Below, piece by piece: positions 43,922-55,567 of a DNA stretch of 64,000 nt. A program made the translations under genes and the position numbers. Numbering within the stretch: the first letter of the stretch is position 1; each line of letters opens with the position of its first letter. This DNA is from Phanerochaete sordida (Eukaryota > Basidiomycota > Agaricomycetes > Polyporales > Phanerochaetaceae). Where the stretch lies: contig BPQB01000064.1 in assembly GCA_019973155.2 (NCBI GenBank), positions 1 through 64,000 on the forward strand, written 5' to 3'. Below the pieces are notes generated by a model. The model ran no database searches. It worked only from the letters and a program-made list of their open reading frames with translations, and was not told the origin of the DNA.

Positions 43922-45395
43922 ATGAGCCCACCGTCGTCTGTATCCACGACCTTCAGGATAGACAATGCCCCGGGCACGTCACACAACACATCATACGCGT
44001 ACTGGCACCCTGGAACGTACTACTACCCGCTCTCTGCGCCGACCGGCGCGCTCCCGTATGGCTACCCTCCACCGCCCGTCCTCACACCCGCACGCCCTCC
44101 GGCCGCCTCCATGAGCGCGTTTCCTGCGAACCCAGGTGCGCCCGCCTCCATAGAATACACCGCCACGCCATGTCCCGACTGCGGCCAGGTGATCAAGGTC
44201 TCGAGCTCTACGACGTACCACATGGACCGGCACCGCGAGAGCCAGCGGTGCAAGCGGCAGGCGGCGCGCAGGACCATGAAGGACGAGGAGGCGAAGGCGA
44301 GTGCGCTCCGGACGGAGCTCTTCAGCAACACGCCGGGGCGCGGGCAGCGGAGCGAGGACAGTGCGTGCGCGGTCGGTGCGGGAGACGGTGGCAAGGGGAA
44401 GACTCGTGCAGAAGACACAGGCAAGGTGTACTGCGATACTGCCGTTCAGGCTGATCCGGTGTTACCTCCAACTTCTGTGATACGAGTCCAGAAGGGTAGC
44501 AGAGCGCACAGACGATGTCTCTCCGAGCCACCACCGGACGCATTCGAGCTGCAGGGTACGCCGCTTTGCCTCACAGATTGTCGAAAGCTGACAGTTGCAT
44601 GCTATACAAGGCTCGTTCTTGAAGTTCAAGCACGAGTCATTTGGAGCGAATCCTATTCCGCAAGCAGAGGACAAGGTTGACAAGGAGAAGGAAACGGTGC
44701 CCTGCCTGCAATGTGGCGAGACATTATTGAAGAGAAACACGCGAAGCCATGTTGGCAGTCATGTCCTGCGACAGATTGTGGGTGCGCCAGAGGGACCTGG
44801 TATGAAATATGCAGTACGTCGCGCCCCTCGTCGCTGTCTGTCTAAACCACGTTCAACTCGTGTTCAGGTCCACCCTGGCTACCCTTGCGGCTTCTGCGGA
44901 CGCGCCGGCTGCGACGTGAACCTCATCAAAGCGAGCTCGCCCGCGTCCAAGTACACCGCGACGACGTCGAACTGCCCGCACGCGCACAACTTCTCGCTGA
45001 ACAAGGCGCGCCGCTTCTCGAGCGTGATGCCGTGCACAAACGTGCCCGTGCCCTGCGCGCTGTGCCCGAAGGACCCCGCCACGAAGCTGCGGCCCGTGTT
45101 CTGGAAGTACAACATGTTCTACCACATCCAGACCGCGCATCCCGCGCACTGGGACTGGCAGACGCACCGCGTGCGCGACGTCGGCGTCAACTTCCGCAAG
45201 CTGCTCGCCGTATCGAAGAAGGAGCTCGACACCGTCGCGCCAGGACGCACGCGGCCGTATCCTGGACCCGTAGGCGACAATTTAGACGACAAGGACGAGC
45301 CTATTATCTCGAATAAGCGTGCGGCCGTCGAAGCCCTTATACGGAGCACGAGCCAAGACGCAGAGGGATCCCCGAAACGACTCAAAGAGTCTTAG
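43922..45395 (+). CDS. Zinc-finger protein sharing a module with the P-like transposase
   Basis: Three exons (43922 to about 44554, about 44613-44820, 44869-45395) join in frame. The N-terminal region is low-complexity and proline-rich, followed by a finger CPDCGQV...YHMDRHRESQRC. Next come CLQCGETLL...RSHVGSHVL, PCGFCGRAGC, NFSLNKARRFSSVMPCTN and CALCP...WKYNMFYHIQTAH, and a lysine-rich tail (SPKRLKES) that could be a nuclear localisation signal. From the CLQC finger on, the order and spacing match the C-terminal cluster of the transposase at 7026-12697 (HIGAHIL, TCGWC, PCTNHPLVCRLCP, VWKYNFESHLRTAH). No transposase core is present. A nuclear DNA- or chromatin-binding role is likely but unproven. 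Confidence 0.75.
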
Positions 45396-45535
45396 AGACA
45401 CGCTTTAGATGTGCCCTGATATCATAACGGACTTCCTCCTAATCCCTACTTCTCGTGCATAATCACGTATATCGCAAAGCCTATAATCATATGCATGGAC
45501 TTCCACTGTTCCCCACCCCAGCTGCCGCCGCCACG

Positions 45536-46691
45536 TCAGGTATCGCTAGAAACCAGACCAAAGATACGAGGCAAGTCGTCCCAGAGCCGCTTAATCTCGC
45601 TGGCAACCTTCGAGCGAAAGAGTTCGGTGCACGACGCGCACATCTTCCAGTCCGCCGCGGCGTCCCTGAGCTTCTGCAGCACTGCGATGGGGTCGGGGCG
45701 GCCGGCCTCGTCGACGCCGGTCCAGAAGCTCGAGTACCGCGCCGCGCTGAACTCGCCGTGCCTGCGCACGATGATCTGGTGGCAGTTCGGCGTGCCGTCC
45801 TCGTCTTCGTCGTCCTCGCCCACGTCGCCGTGGCACGCCTGCGAGCCGAGCAGAAACGCGCGATGCACGTGCGGCAGGCTCTGCACCAGCCGCAGGCGCC
45901 CCTGTGCAACGCGGAGCATGTCGACGTGGTCCAGCAGGTGCCAGCGCGCAGAACGAATGCTACGAGCCGGCGCGCCGTCGCGCTTACGCCGGATGTCGTC
46001 CCAGTTCAGCGTCGGGTCGGCGTAGAGTAGGCGGAGGTAGGCTGCAGGCAAGATACTAGGGATATCGAAGTCGCGGGCGAGACGAATCGCAGCGGCAGGC
46101 TCGGGAAAATTATCTTCGGGGTATTTGCCGTCCTCCAGAGAGATGTAACGCGCGCAGTCCTCGCTGAAAAGTCGCTCGTCGTTGGAGAAACGCAGCCAAG
46201 AGAGAGCAGAGGTCGGCCAGTCGTCTTCGAGACGCTGAACTATGCGTGTACGGATAGAGTCAACCTGATATTTCGCAGCCAATTTCAAGATCCCTTGGAC
46301 TCGGAGGGGCGTGTCGGGATCCAGCCTCTTCAGCGGTATTCTGTAAGACCGTGAGATTGTGTGTAGCGGATATCCTAGGTACCACGCACCCAAAGTTGTA
46401 CAGGAACTTGATAAAAGCGTCTAGATCCTCGGCGTCGTCGTGAAGCTGTACCATCGGCAGCCCGTCGTAAGTCTCGTTGGTATCTCGCTGTACTGGCATA
46501 GCGAACATGTCCTGGAAGATCGGGGAATGAAGCGAGAGAATGGTTTTATGCAGGCACAGTACAGTCTTATCAGCGTCGCCAGTGGTAGTCAGGATAACGT
46601 CGCCAGAGCCGAAGTAGAGATCTGGATGCCGTCGCAGAGAACTGTTGGCCGTTCGGGACGAGAGTTGGTTGCTTTTGACGGAGGACATCAT
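45536..46691 (-). CDS. BTB/POZ domain protein 6
   Basis: Exon 1 (46691-46390) and exon 2 (46340-45536) join in phase 2 across a 49-bp intron; 368 residues. BTB motifs: PDLYFGSGDVILTTT and CLHKTILSLHSPIFQDMFAM. The extension shows LKLAAKYQVDSIRTRIVQRL and FPEPAAAIRLARDFDIPSI. An acidic loop EDDEDEDG is inserted near CHQI. The cysteine pair MCASC lies near the C-terminus, which ends LPRIFGLV. An in-frame ATG at 46826 would add 45 residues of unlike composition, so 46691 was chosen. Confidence 0.9.
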
Positions 46692-46919
46692 CGCTTCAAC
46701 GATATCAGCTGCGGCTGAAGGTTCAGCACACCATGTAAGGCTTCTCTGGAGGACGCACTGGAAGGTGTAGGCCACGGGAGATGAAAGTCGGAGGAGAGTC
46801 ACGTTGGCGAGGTTGCCTGAGGTCATGACGCTTTATTTGGCTTTGTTAGGATCCAAAGCCTATCCTTGCCTATTCTGGACGACGGGCGGGTCGGGACGCC
46901 GCGCTTCACGCCAACCGTC

Positions 46920-48564
46920 ATGTCTTGCCTGCCTCTGGGACGCTCAGGGGGCGTTTCGCGCGCATATACACTACTTGTACAATGCAGAAGGACGTCAGGA
47001 GTGCAGAAGAGGTGGATACAGCTGCCCAGTACGTCGCAGGCGTTGCTCGTCGCGTTGAACCGGCTCACGAGCACTCGAGACAGGTAACGCGGGCAGGCAG
47101 TCGAGCTCCCCTCTGGCATTTGCTTTTGATATCGTATGCCATCTCTCTACGTGTGTGACTACGATGTCTGAGTAACTATTATAGGATGGAGTTTTGATCC
47201 GAGGCGACCGTGCCATTCCGTCTGCAAAGCGAGCTCTCACGATACTCGAAGGTGACAATCCGCTCAAGACGTAAGCCCACACTCTTCACTCACATGGCGT
47301 GGCTCAATGCTACTGCAGGAAGATCCCATATATCCTCGTAACGCAGTCCAAAACGCTTCGCGAGAGTTCTCTGACACCTCATACAGTTGACGAACGGAGG
47401 CGGTATAGAAGAAACCGAGAGGTGTAGAAGGCTGAGTAAAGAGCTAGACTTTGAGGTAAGCATCCTCCCACCACACATCATTGTACACAACTGATGTGTA
47501 TCACAGATTAAACCTACGCAGTACATCCAAGCCCATACTATCCTCAAGACCGTGGTCGAGAAGTACGCTAACAAGCCCGTACTGGTGCTCGGAGGCCGAA
47601 ATGACGACGTGAGGAAAGTCGCAGAAGGGTGAGTCCCACAGCATGGAGCGTCTCTTAACGGTGCTGACGCGGTAGTAGCTATGGTTTCAGGCGGGCATAC
47701 ACTACTCTCGACGTCAAAGCCTGGAATCCGTCGTACGTTCGCTGCATATATGCGTGCTTCCCTTGCTTGACCCATGCCTTGAAGTGTATGGCCGTTCTAC
47801 GACATGACCCCGGATGAACGCGCTAGTGCACAGGCAAGCATCCCGCAGCTCCTTCGTCGTCACTCCCTCTGACGCGCATACAGCCAGTCGACTTCTCTAA
47901 GACGCCCATCCACGCAGCCCTCGTCTTCCACGACCCCCGCAACTGGGCTCTCGACGTGCAGGTGCTGTGCGACATCATCCTCTCCGGCGGCATCGTCGGC
48001 GGGCCGTATCACGAGCCCGCTGTCCCCGTCGAGCTCGTCTTCTGCAACCCCGACCTTATCTGGCGCTCAGACTTCGACCGGCCGCGGCTCGGCCAGGGCG
48101 CGTTCCGCGAGGCGTTCCAGGCCGTGTACCGCGCGCTGAAGGGCAAGCCGTACCCCTACACGCAGTATGGCAAGCCGACAGCGGCGACGTACAAGTTTGC
48201 GGAGCAGGTCCTGCGCGACAGGCTGGCGGAAATTCAGGGCGGCCCCGTACACGAGATGCCTCAGGTGTAAGTCAATCATGCTCGGTCCTTGACATGTTTT
48301 TGATCGCTCTTCCGACAGATACATGATTGGCGGTACGTATGACAGTATTCCGAGATGACGGGAGACCCTGATCTTCTTCCTTAGACAATCCGGAGTCCGA
48401 TATTGCGGGCGCGAACGGCGCAGGATGGAATTCGGTCCTCGTACAGACCGGCGTCTACGACCCCGCCAACGGTCCTCCGCCGCATCAGCCTACACACATC
48501 GCGTCCGATGTCGAGGAGGCTGTTCGCTACGCCATTGACCGAGAGCTCCGCCACACATCCAAAT
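46920..48564 (+). CDS. HAD-superfamily hydrolase (class IIA, CECR5/YKR070W-like)
   Basis: Many small exons join in frame from 47101 on: PLAFAFDI|DGVLIRGDRAIPSAKRA, then KIPYILLTNGGGIEETERCR, then RKVAEG, WPFYDMTPDERA, a long exon near 47890-48268 and a last exon MIGDNPESDIAGANGAGWNS ending at 48564. HAD motif I (DIDGVL), motif II (LTNGGG) and motif IV (GDNPESDI) are all present. Fungal relatives are thought to be mitochondrial phosphatases of unknown substrate. The N-terminal exon is unresolved: frames with basic, presequence-like composition start at 46920 and 46982, but the join to 47101 is not clear. Confidence 0.8.
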
Positions 48565-49872
48565 AGCAGCTTGTCGACCCGCACAGTCCTATTAATATCC
48601 CAAGAAGTACTTCAGACTACCGTATGATCTACAGTTGCTTTCCCACGGTTGGTAGAGTGGCGATAGAAAGCGCAAATTACGCGTTTCCTGACGCGAGCTC
48701 ATGTCTGCGGGCGCGCGATTTGTGCTCTGATCACTCACGGGCTGCCACATAGCCTCGTGTGGACGCGAACTGACCTCGGTCTCGTTAAGCGGAGGTATAG
48801 TCAACAATTGGTGAAGAGCTCTAACTTCCTCTTCTTGACTTGCTCTAGCCGGCCTTTGTCTTCGTAAGGAATGTCCGATCGAGTTTGACTAGAGAAGGTG
48901 CAGTCGTAACTTCGTTGTCTTCGATGTTACTCACGCTGTCTGCATTACCACCAGCCTGCCCTCATGACCATACTCACACCGCTGGATGTCGTTCCTGAGG
49001 CCAAGTACAACATTTTTCCATGTTCCTAGGTTCCGCTGGCTCGCATCAGCGAAAACCACTTACGGTGGAGTGCGTTGGGCTCGCAGTTTCCGGGTGAGGT
49101 CATTTCACCGACGGTGCGTGCCTGCTGCCATTGGAGCGTCCCTTTGCGTGCGAGCTGCTCATGCTTTGATCTGCAACACAGTTGCCGCTGCGGTGCCAAA
49201 CCCAAACCGTTCGGAACCATTTCAACGTCAACAGCGAGCGCAACACGAGGCGCTGTGCGTCGCGCTTCCGAGCTTCGTGTCAGGGAAGGGCTGGCCCCGG
49301 CCGTTACGCGAATGAGCTGCATGTTCACACTGCACAGCTCTCGCTGGCAGCCTCGCCGTGCGCGCAGAGCTCCAGGCGGAACGTTCGCGGAGCAGAAGGG
49401 CCCGGAAGGGAATCGAAGCGGAGATCTGACAACATAGGTCCGAGTTTGGGCGTCAGCACGTCATAGCGCCCAGGTACGGCGGCGCGACTGCATGCACAAC
49501 TTTTCCACAAACGAGGCACCGTGCAGGAGCAGCCTGCGCTGTAAACTACCGACGCATCCCGCCTGCGGGCTGCAAACCATTCGTCCTGTGGTGGAGGGTA
49601 AGTTGCGGATAGAACTGCGGACGCTGATTTCCTGCCCAGGATGTCCAGAAGTCCAACCAGGAAGGCATCTCCGTGAGTCCTCACGCGACGCGACGACAGG
49701 CGTATTTCATATTGACGTAACATCAGAGCTTTCTGCATGCTTCCCCGCCACGAGGCGGTGGCGGACTGGGTTCGTGCGCGGGGCGCAAGGCGATGATGGG
49801 GACCCTTGACGGCCCCGCGGGCCTCGATGAACGCATCCCTCCCCCATTGACAGCCGTCGCCCCACCGCCCAA
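48565..49872. other. Gene-poor interval
   Basis: Overlapping frames on both strands without domain or splice logic. It includes the upstream region of the FAS1 gene. Confidence 0.45.
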
Positions 49873-49881
49873 GATATAAAC
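49873..49881 (+). promoter_or_regulatory. TATA box of the FAS1 gene
   Basis: AGATATAAACC lies about 105 bp before the ATG at 49981, in a C-rich context typical of strong fungal promoters. Confidence 0.6.
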
Positions 49882-49980
49882 CCCCGTGCCCACGGCCCTC
49901 GAACCTTCCCCGAGCCAACCTTGAGCCCTCTCCCGCGCCCTCGCCCCCGACCCTCACGACCCTTACACGCCCGTAACGAC

Positions 49981-51396
49981 ATGAGACACGCCGCCCTCCT
50001 CAGCCTCGCGCTCGCGCCCTCCGTAGCGCTTGCGCAGAACAGCACGATCCTCGCTGGACTGGTCGGCGCGCTTTCAGCCGCAGGCCTCACGCAGCTGATC
50101 AACGTTGCGACCACCATCAACAGCACCAGCGTTGGCCAGAGTATTCTCGCCAACATCACCAGCGGCAGCCCATTCCTCCTCTTTGCACCAAACAACGATG
50201 CTTGTGAGTACAGGTTGCTCATTCTGTGCATTTGGGCCAAGGCTGAGAAAAGTACTCCAGGGTCGAAGGCTCCTGCCAACTTCACCAGTCCCGCCACGAC
50301 TCTGGCGGATGTCTTCTCGTATCACGTCGTCCCTGGCAACTTCTCTGCCGTCCAAACCCAATACCCCAACATAACGCTCGGACAGACGCTCTATGACGAC
50401 CCGTTGACCGTGCACCTCGAAGGCGGAAAGCCGCAGGTCGTCGCGTGGTCGGAGCGCGCGGACGGCAAGACGCACGTGCTGAACCAGCGGAACGACTCGA
50501 CGGTGGTCAACACGACGACGTTCGGCAACCTGACGATCTTCATCATCGACAACGTCCTGCAGGTGCCCGAGAACCTCGAGGACACGATCCCGACGAACAA
50601 CCTCTCGCTGAACGGCTTCTCGACGCTGCTCAAGAGCGCGACGCTCAGCTTCTACAACGCCTCGACCGCCTCGACCTCCGATGTGACGTTCTTTGACGCG
50701 TTCAACACCGGCTACCACGGCTTCACGCTCTTCTCCCCCAACGACACTGCCATCACCGCGGCGAACGGCACCCTCGCAGGCATCGCCGGCAACCGTACTG
50801 CGCTCAACAGCGTACTCTTCAACCACGTGAGTCGCCATTTGACTTTCTCCAGTAGCATCGACGCTGACGCGCGCGCCAGGTGATCAACGCGACGTCGCTG
50901 TACACGCCGCTGCTCGCGGGCTCGCAGAACTTCACGACCGCGGGGGGCGAGGCGCTCTCGTTCAAGCTCAACGCGACGGGCCAGTACGTCACGCTCGGCA
51001 ACATCACCGCGATGATCGTGCAGCCGGACGTACTCCTCCCGAACGGCGTCGTGCACATCATCGACCGCGTCCTCCTCGACACCGACTCGGACCCGAGCTC
51101 CGCGTCGTCTGCGTATGTGCTCCCCTTTCGTGTAACTGGGAATGATTCTGATGGTACTCTTTAGCCTCTCCTCCGCGACGTCCGCCGCGAGCGCCTCGCA
51201 GAGCTCGCAGACCGCGCCGATCGGCTTCAGCATCACGTCCTCGCTCGCCTCGGCTGCGAGCAGCGCCGCAGCAGCGGCCTCAAGCAGCGGCAGCTCGAGT
51301 GGTGCCGCCTCGTTTGGTTTCAGCGCGCACAACCTCGTCGGCCTGACCGTCGCACTCGCTGCCGCCGTCTTTGGCGGCGTGATGACCATCTTTTAA
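49981..51396 (+). CDS. Secreted FAS1 (fasciclin) protein, probably GPI-anchored
   Basis: Four exons (introns at about 50210-50271, 50827-50879 and 51115-51169) join in frame to roughly 410 residues. A signal peptide MRHAALLSLALAPSVALAQ precedes two FAS1 domains, each with the typical FLLFAPNNDA / FTLFSPNDTA motif and a later H-box (SYHVVPGNF; GVVHIIDRVLL). Many N-x-S/T sites follow. The C-terminus is serine/alanine-rich with a terminal hydrophobic stretch (LVGLTVALAAAVFGGVMTIF), the usual GPI signal. FAS1 proteins act in cell-surface adhesion. An extracellular, cell-wall-linked place is well supported. Confidence 0.88.
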
Positions 51397-51399
51397 GCC

Positions 51400-52635
51400 G
51401 CTTGCTTCCATCTTCTCCTGTGGAAGCATGCTTCTTGATGGGCAGAAAACAAGTTGGCCCCTCTTCGCTCCGGACTTTATGATAGTACACGCTTTGCACG
51501 AACCCTCTTGACGATACCTTCGCAACGGACGCCTCTGTATGTTATTTTACACACCACCGCTTTTCTACTCTTGTAAACCTTTCTGCTTGTAATCCGCGCT
51601 TGCTATATACCAGATTGCTGCACTTCTTGTCCCGGCCGAAGAGCGATGTCTTGCTTAAATGGCAAGGCGTTGAGCGGCGCCGCATCGTCCTTGATGCTGG
51701 CATATTTTCGTGCAGACGCATGACTCCATCGTTCGTAGTGAGAGTTACTTGCGTCCGTATATTTTCAAAGCTTCACGCGTACGGGCGAGGGCGTGCACAG
51801 CAACAGCCGACACTCGACGAGGATCCCGATTAGGAAACGACGGTTCGCTTTCTCGTACTCTCACTCCGTTTTGAGTGCACCTCTCTAATCGCCCCAGGAA
51901 TTGGACTACAACTTACCTTCATCACCGTTAAGACGACTTCCATGGCCTTGTGTCAAGATAACATCTGGGGTCCTTCGTACGAAATCAACTTGGGATAGCT
52001 ACGGTCGGCGGGTAGGTCTCGGCCGGATACAGCATCACACGTGCAGTTGCGCTACGCTCAGACGTCGCGGCCGGGGCGTCCACAGTCTTGGTCGTGTACC
52101 CTCCATGGGCACGCGCCGCGCGTGGGTAACGAGGGGCCTGGTACTGACGGAAGCATGCGATGGGCACGCCGTGCACGGGTGTGGCACCGCTGGCACCGCA
52201 TGCGAGCATTGCCAAACCCCTCAAAGTTGCGAAGTATACCTAGGTGAGCCTGGATAATATTGTCGTCCAGAAATGGTATGTGGTCAGCGATGTTGATTTC
52301 GCCGCAGCGCATGCTCAACCGCGCGCAGAAGGTCTTCCGGCGTGCTGATGCTCACACATTGGAGCAGCATCAGTCTGCGCTGTCAATGTAACTGCCATGT
52401 AGAGCCCTAGGATACACCGAGCCGGACACAGGCTGTTTCCTTGGGTGAATCTGGGGTTCTTCTCAGCGCGCCGCGCTGATTTGCTGACAGCAGTTGCGAG
52501 GCACAGCTGAATATTCTACTTGAATGCAGGATGCACCTTGCCGTCGCGGATTACGACCTCGATGTGAAAGTGGTGCTCGCTGCTCCGCGTCGACGCAATG
52601 CATCAAGCCGTCCGTCGAACATCGCGATCGCGCTG
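51400..52635. other. Intergenic region with a duplicated upstream block
   Basis: No gene called. Bases 51828-52015 resemble 63520-63745 (shared phrases include TTTCTCGTAC, GAGTGCACCTCT and CGTACG(A/G)AATCAA). Each copy lies upstream of a glutamic-peptidase-like gene in the same orientation. Confidence 0.5.
51828..52015 (+). repeat. Duplicated promoter-side block, copy 1
   Basis: Imperfect copy of 63520-63745. It lies several hundred bases before the ATG of glutamic-peptidase-like protein 1. Confidence 0.55.
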
Positions 52636-52642
52636 ATATAAG
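52636..52642 (+). promoter_or_regulatory. TATA box of glutamic-peptidase-like gene 1
   Basis: TGATATAAGT, about 60 bp upstream of the ATG at 52698. Confidence 0.55.
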
Positions 52643-52697
52643 TACTCGCCTCCCTGTGGTCGACCCTCATCTCGCACCTCCTTCAAACCTCCCTCCC

Positions 52698-53569
52698 ATG
52701 CTGGCACGCTACAATATGATGTGTTCTACGCTTGTTCTGGTCTTTCTCTCCGCCTCTGCCGCCTTCGCCCTTCCCTCCAGCCACGAGCAGTTCATCGCAT
52801 CTGTCCCCAGCGACATCCCGGTCACTGCGTTCACCCAGTACTCCGCGAACTGGGCGGGTGCTGTGCTCAACGCGCCTGCTGTACGTCTCACCGCTTCCAT
52901 TGCCTTGCCCATGCTCGTGCTGACCGCGGCGCAGGGCACGTTCCGAGACGTCCGGGCCACGTTCACGGTCCCGACAATCCACAAGCCCGTGGACCAGCCC
53001 GACGGCGAGTACAGCGCGAGTATCTGGGTCGGCCTCGATGGCGACACGTGCTGGGGTGCATCCGTGCGATCCGGCGTCGACATTGTCGTGAACGCGTCGG
53101 GCGTACACGCCCAGGGTACGACTACGCCCTGTGCCCTTCCGCCGCGCCGCTGATGCCCCCCGCAGGCTGGTTCGCCGCGCATCCCGGCATCCGTACGTTC
53201 CTCAGGAGCAACCCCGTGCACGCGGGCGACCGCGTGACGCTGCGCGTCGAGATGCGCGACGCTGCTGCGGGCACGGCGCACGCGTTCCTCGACAACCTCA
53301 CCACGCGCTGGACGAGCAACGGCCCGCGCGCTGCGGGCGCACCGCTCTGTGCGCAGGACGCGGTGTGGGTCGTCGAAAATCCCGCGCGCGACGGTGCGCT
53401 CGCGCCGTTTGCGGACTTCACGACCGTGCTGTTCGACACGGCGAACGTCACCCTCGCGACGGGCGAGCGCGTCGGACCCGAGGGCGCGCGCCCGATCGAG
53501 ATGTACCAGGGGCGCGTGCTTACGGATGTCGCCGTCAAGCCTTCGTCCGTTAGGGTCACGTACCTCTGA
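52698..53569 (+). CDS. Secreted eqolisin-like (G1/A4 family) protein 1, catalytic Gln replaced
   Basis: Exons 52698-52880, 52935-53115 and 53166-53569 join in frame to 255 residues. A signal-like start (STLVLVFLSASAAFALPSSH) precedes QYSANWAGAVL, the mature N-terminal pattern of fungal glutamic peptidases. Then come ATFTVPTI, SIWVGLDGDTCWGASVRSGV D and, later, AVWVVENPARDGALAPFADF. In eqolisins the catalytic pair is a glutamine in the ILQTG motif and a glutamate in the (V/I)IED motif. Here the glutamine position is arginine (SVRSG) while the glutamate is kept. The protein may be inactive as a peptidase or use another mechanism; a sugar- or peptide-binding role is possible. Confidence 0.82.
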
Positions 53570-55567
53570 GTGCGCGGGGAGCAGGTTGGATGCTGGCTTG
53601 GGACGGCTGTGGCTCATGAATATGCAGAATACGGCTGTCAGATCCTGTTTTCGATGCATTGGGGCCTCGCGATCATCTGTAGCTCATTTTGAAATGTGTG
53701 GCCTTTCTCTACCGTCGTCTTGCACTCGCATTTCAGCCATTCCGTCACACTGCAGGCCTCGATTGCGAGATAAAAGGAAAGCATCTGCTGCTTACAATAT
53801 TGCGAGGCCAAATTACTCTATTATTATTCACATCGACCGTAGGTAACATTTCCATTCAACCGTACAACGAGAGGCCTATTGACCTGAGGAGCCCGTGTGA
53901 TCCTGGGCCAGCTTATATCTCTGTCTGGTCACTCGGGTCCTGCACCCGGGTCTCGTACGCCCCATCATCTACTGCGATCATGATCATGGCCTCAGACGTG
54001 GCAGTTCCACGACCATTCCCCTCATTCGAAATACATAGATAGGTTCACGGCAGGCGGCTCTCTCAATTTCCCCCATTTTCTGTCTCTCAGCCACCACGGC
54101 GACCCGATCCCTGAAGCTGAAGCTTTAGTCTGTTTCGCAGCAGCGGTATGTCTTTCACAATCCCCGTTGAGTTATCATTGCTTTACAAAGCGCACTCGCG
54201 TGAGCAGCACGGGCACGGCGATCTGAATAGTGCCAAAGTTGCCGATACGGCGGGCGCGACCACATGTACACGCCGCGCAGGCTCGTCGCGCGCAGGTAAA
54301 TTGTGCTGGGAGCCGGCTGCAAGGGTAGCTACGGCCCCATAAGAGGTCAGACCTCGGCTCTGCGTCGCAGTCGCAGTCGCGGTTTAGCGCATGTGCGCGC
54401 CGCTGGCGCGCACGTCCGAGGTCATCCACTCCGGAATCTCGGGCATGGGCATATGTGTAGTCGAGGGAGGCGGCGCGCAGCGCCGCCTCGGTTTGCTGGA
54501 GGGGGCGGCGATTTGCGGACATCACCTTGCTAAAGGGCCGCGAGTGGGTGCGCCGCCAGTCGCGGTACCATTTGCGACGCGCCGGCGTGAGCTGTACAGC
54601 GAAAAGAATATGTGGCGTGTCACCACTCGGGGTCGTCAGCCTTGCGCGCCAGGCACGACCCCTCGTACTCGCTCGGCGCGCTCATCGCGAGCATGATGCA
54701 CCTGGGCGTCGTTCACTACGACTGACCCATTTCGGACGGCGTACAAGGTACTGGATCGACGAGATTTCTGGTCCATGCAGCCCTCCGTATCACGCAGGCA
54801 AATACTTATTCTGGGTCGAGATGTAGAGCAGTGCGCTCGACCTCGAGGCTCGTCCTCAATACCGTTGTGCCCGCAGCTGTGCGCCGCAATCCTCGGAAGC
54901 GCGCCCGACCTGTATGGGAGCGGGAGAGTTTCTCTTTAAATCAGTCTCCTCCCCGGAGCGGAGCGAAGGGATTTCTTGTTCGTACTTACCAACATGTTCT
55001 CAGAGATCCTGTAGCCCTCTCGCGCCATCCGTTCTGAAGGCCAGTAAGCTTGAACGTTGAACATCGACGCTCATCTGGACTTGGCGTAGGCGCGGCAATG
55101 ATCGGATCGCCCGCCACGCGCAATCAGCCCCTCGACGAGAGCCAGCCACTGGCCTTCGCTTCTCCTATCTCCGTCTGGGACCAGGCCTCCAGCGCTGCCG
55201 GCCAAGCCCATGTCGGCGGCGCGCGCGACTGCTCGATGCGGCGAGGAAGCCCCTAGCTAGGCTTGACGCCTACACATTGACCCTCGGGCCCGCGCGAGCT
55301 GTCGGGTCGGTCCAGAGGGTTGGTCCCGTGGGCTGCCAGGAATGTCAAGATGAGCTTAGACCCTCCTGTGCTGACAGCGCGCGCACGCCCTCCCCTGGAT
55401 GGCTACTGATGAACTCAACCGCCACCACAACTGGTCGTAACCTTCTCGCTAGCTGCGCGCACGATGACGTGTATAAATACCAGACACTCTAGACCAGCCA
55501 TCCTCAGACTCAGGGCCCTCGCCTTCCGTACCCCCTCGACACACATCCAGCTGTCTGCGTTACCGCA
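53570..55567. other. Long gene-poor interval
   Basis: No gene was called over 2 kb. A stretch near 54640-54725 (SYSLGALIASMMHLGVVHYD) looks like a coding scrap but has no extendable frame. Confidence 0.45.
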
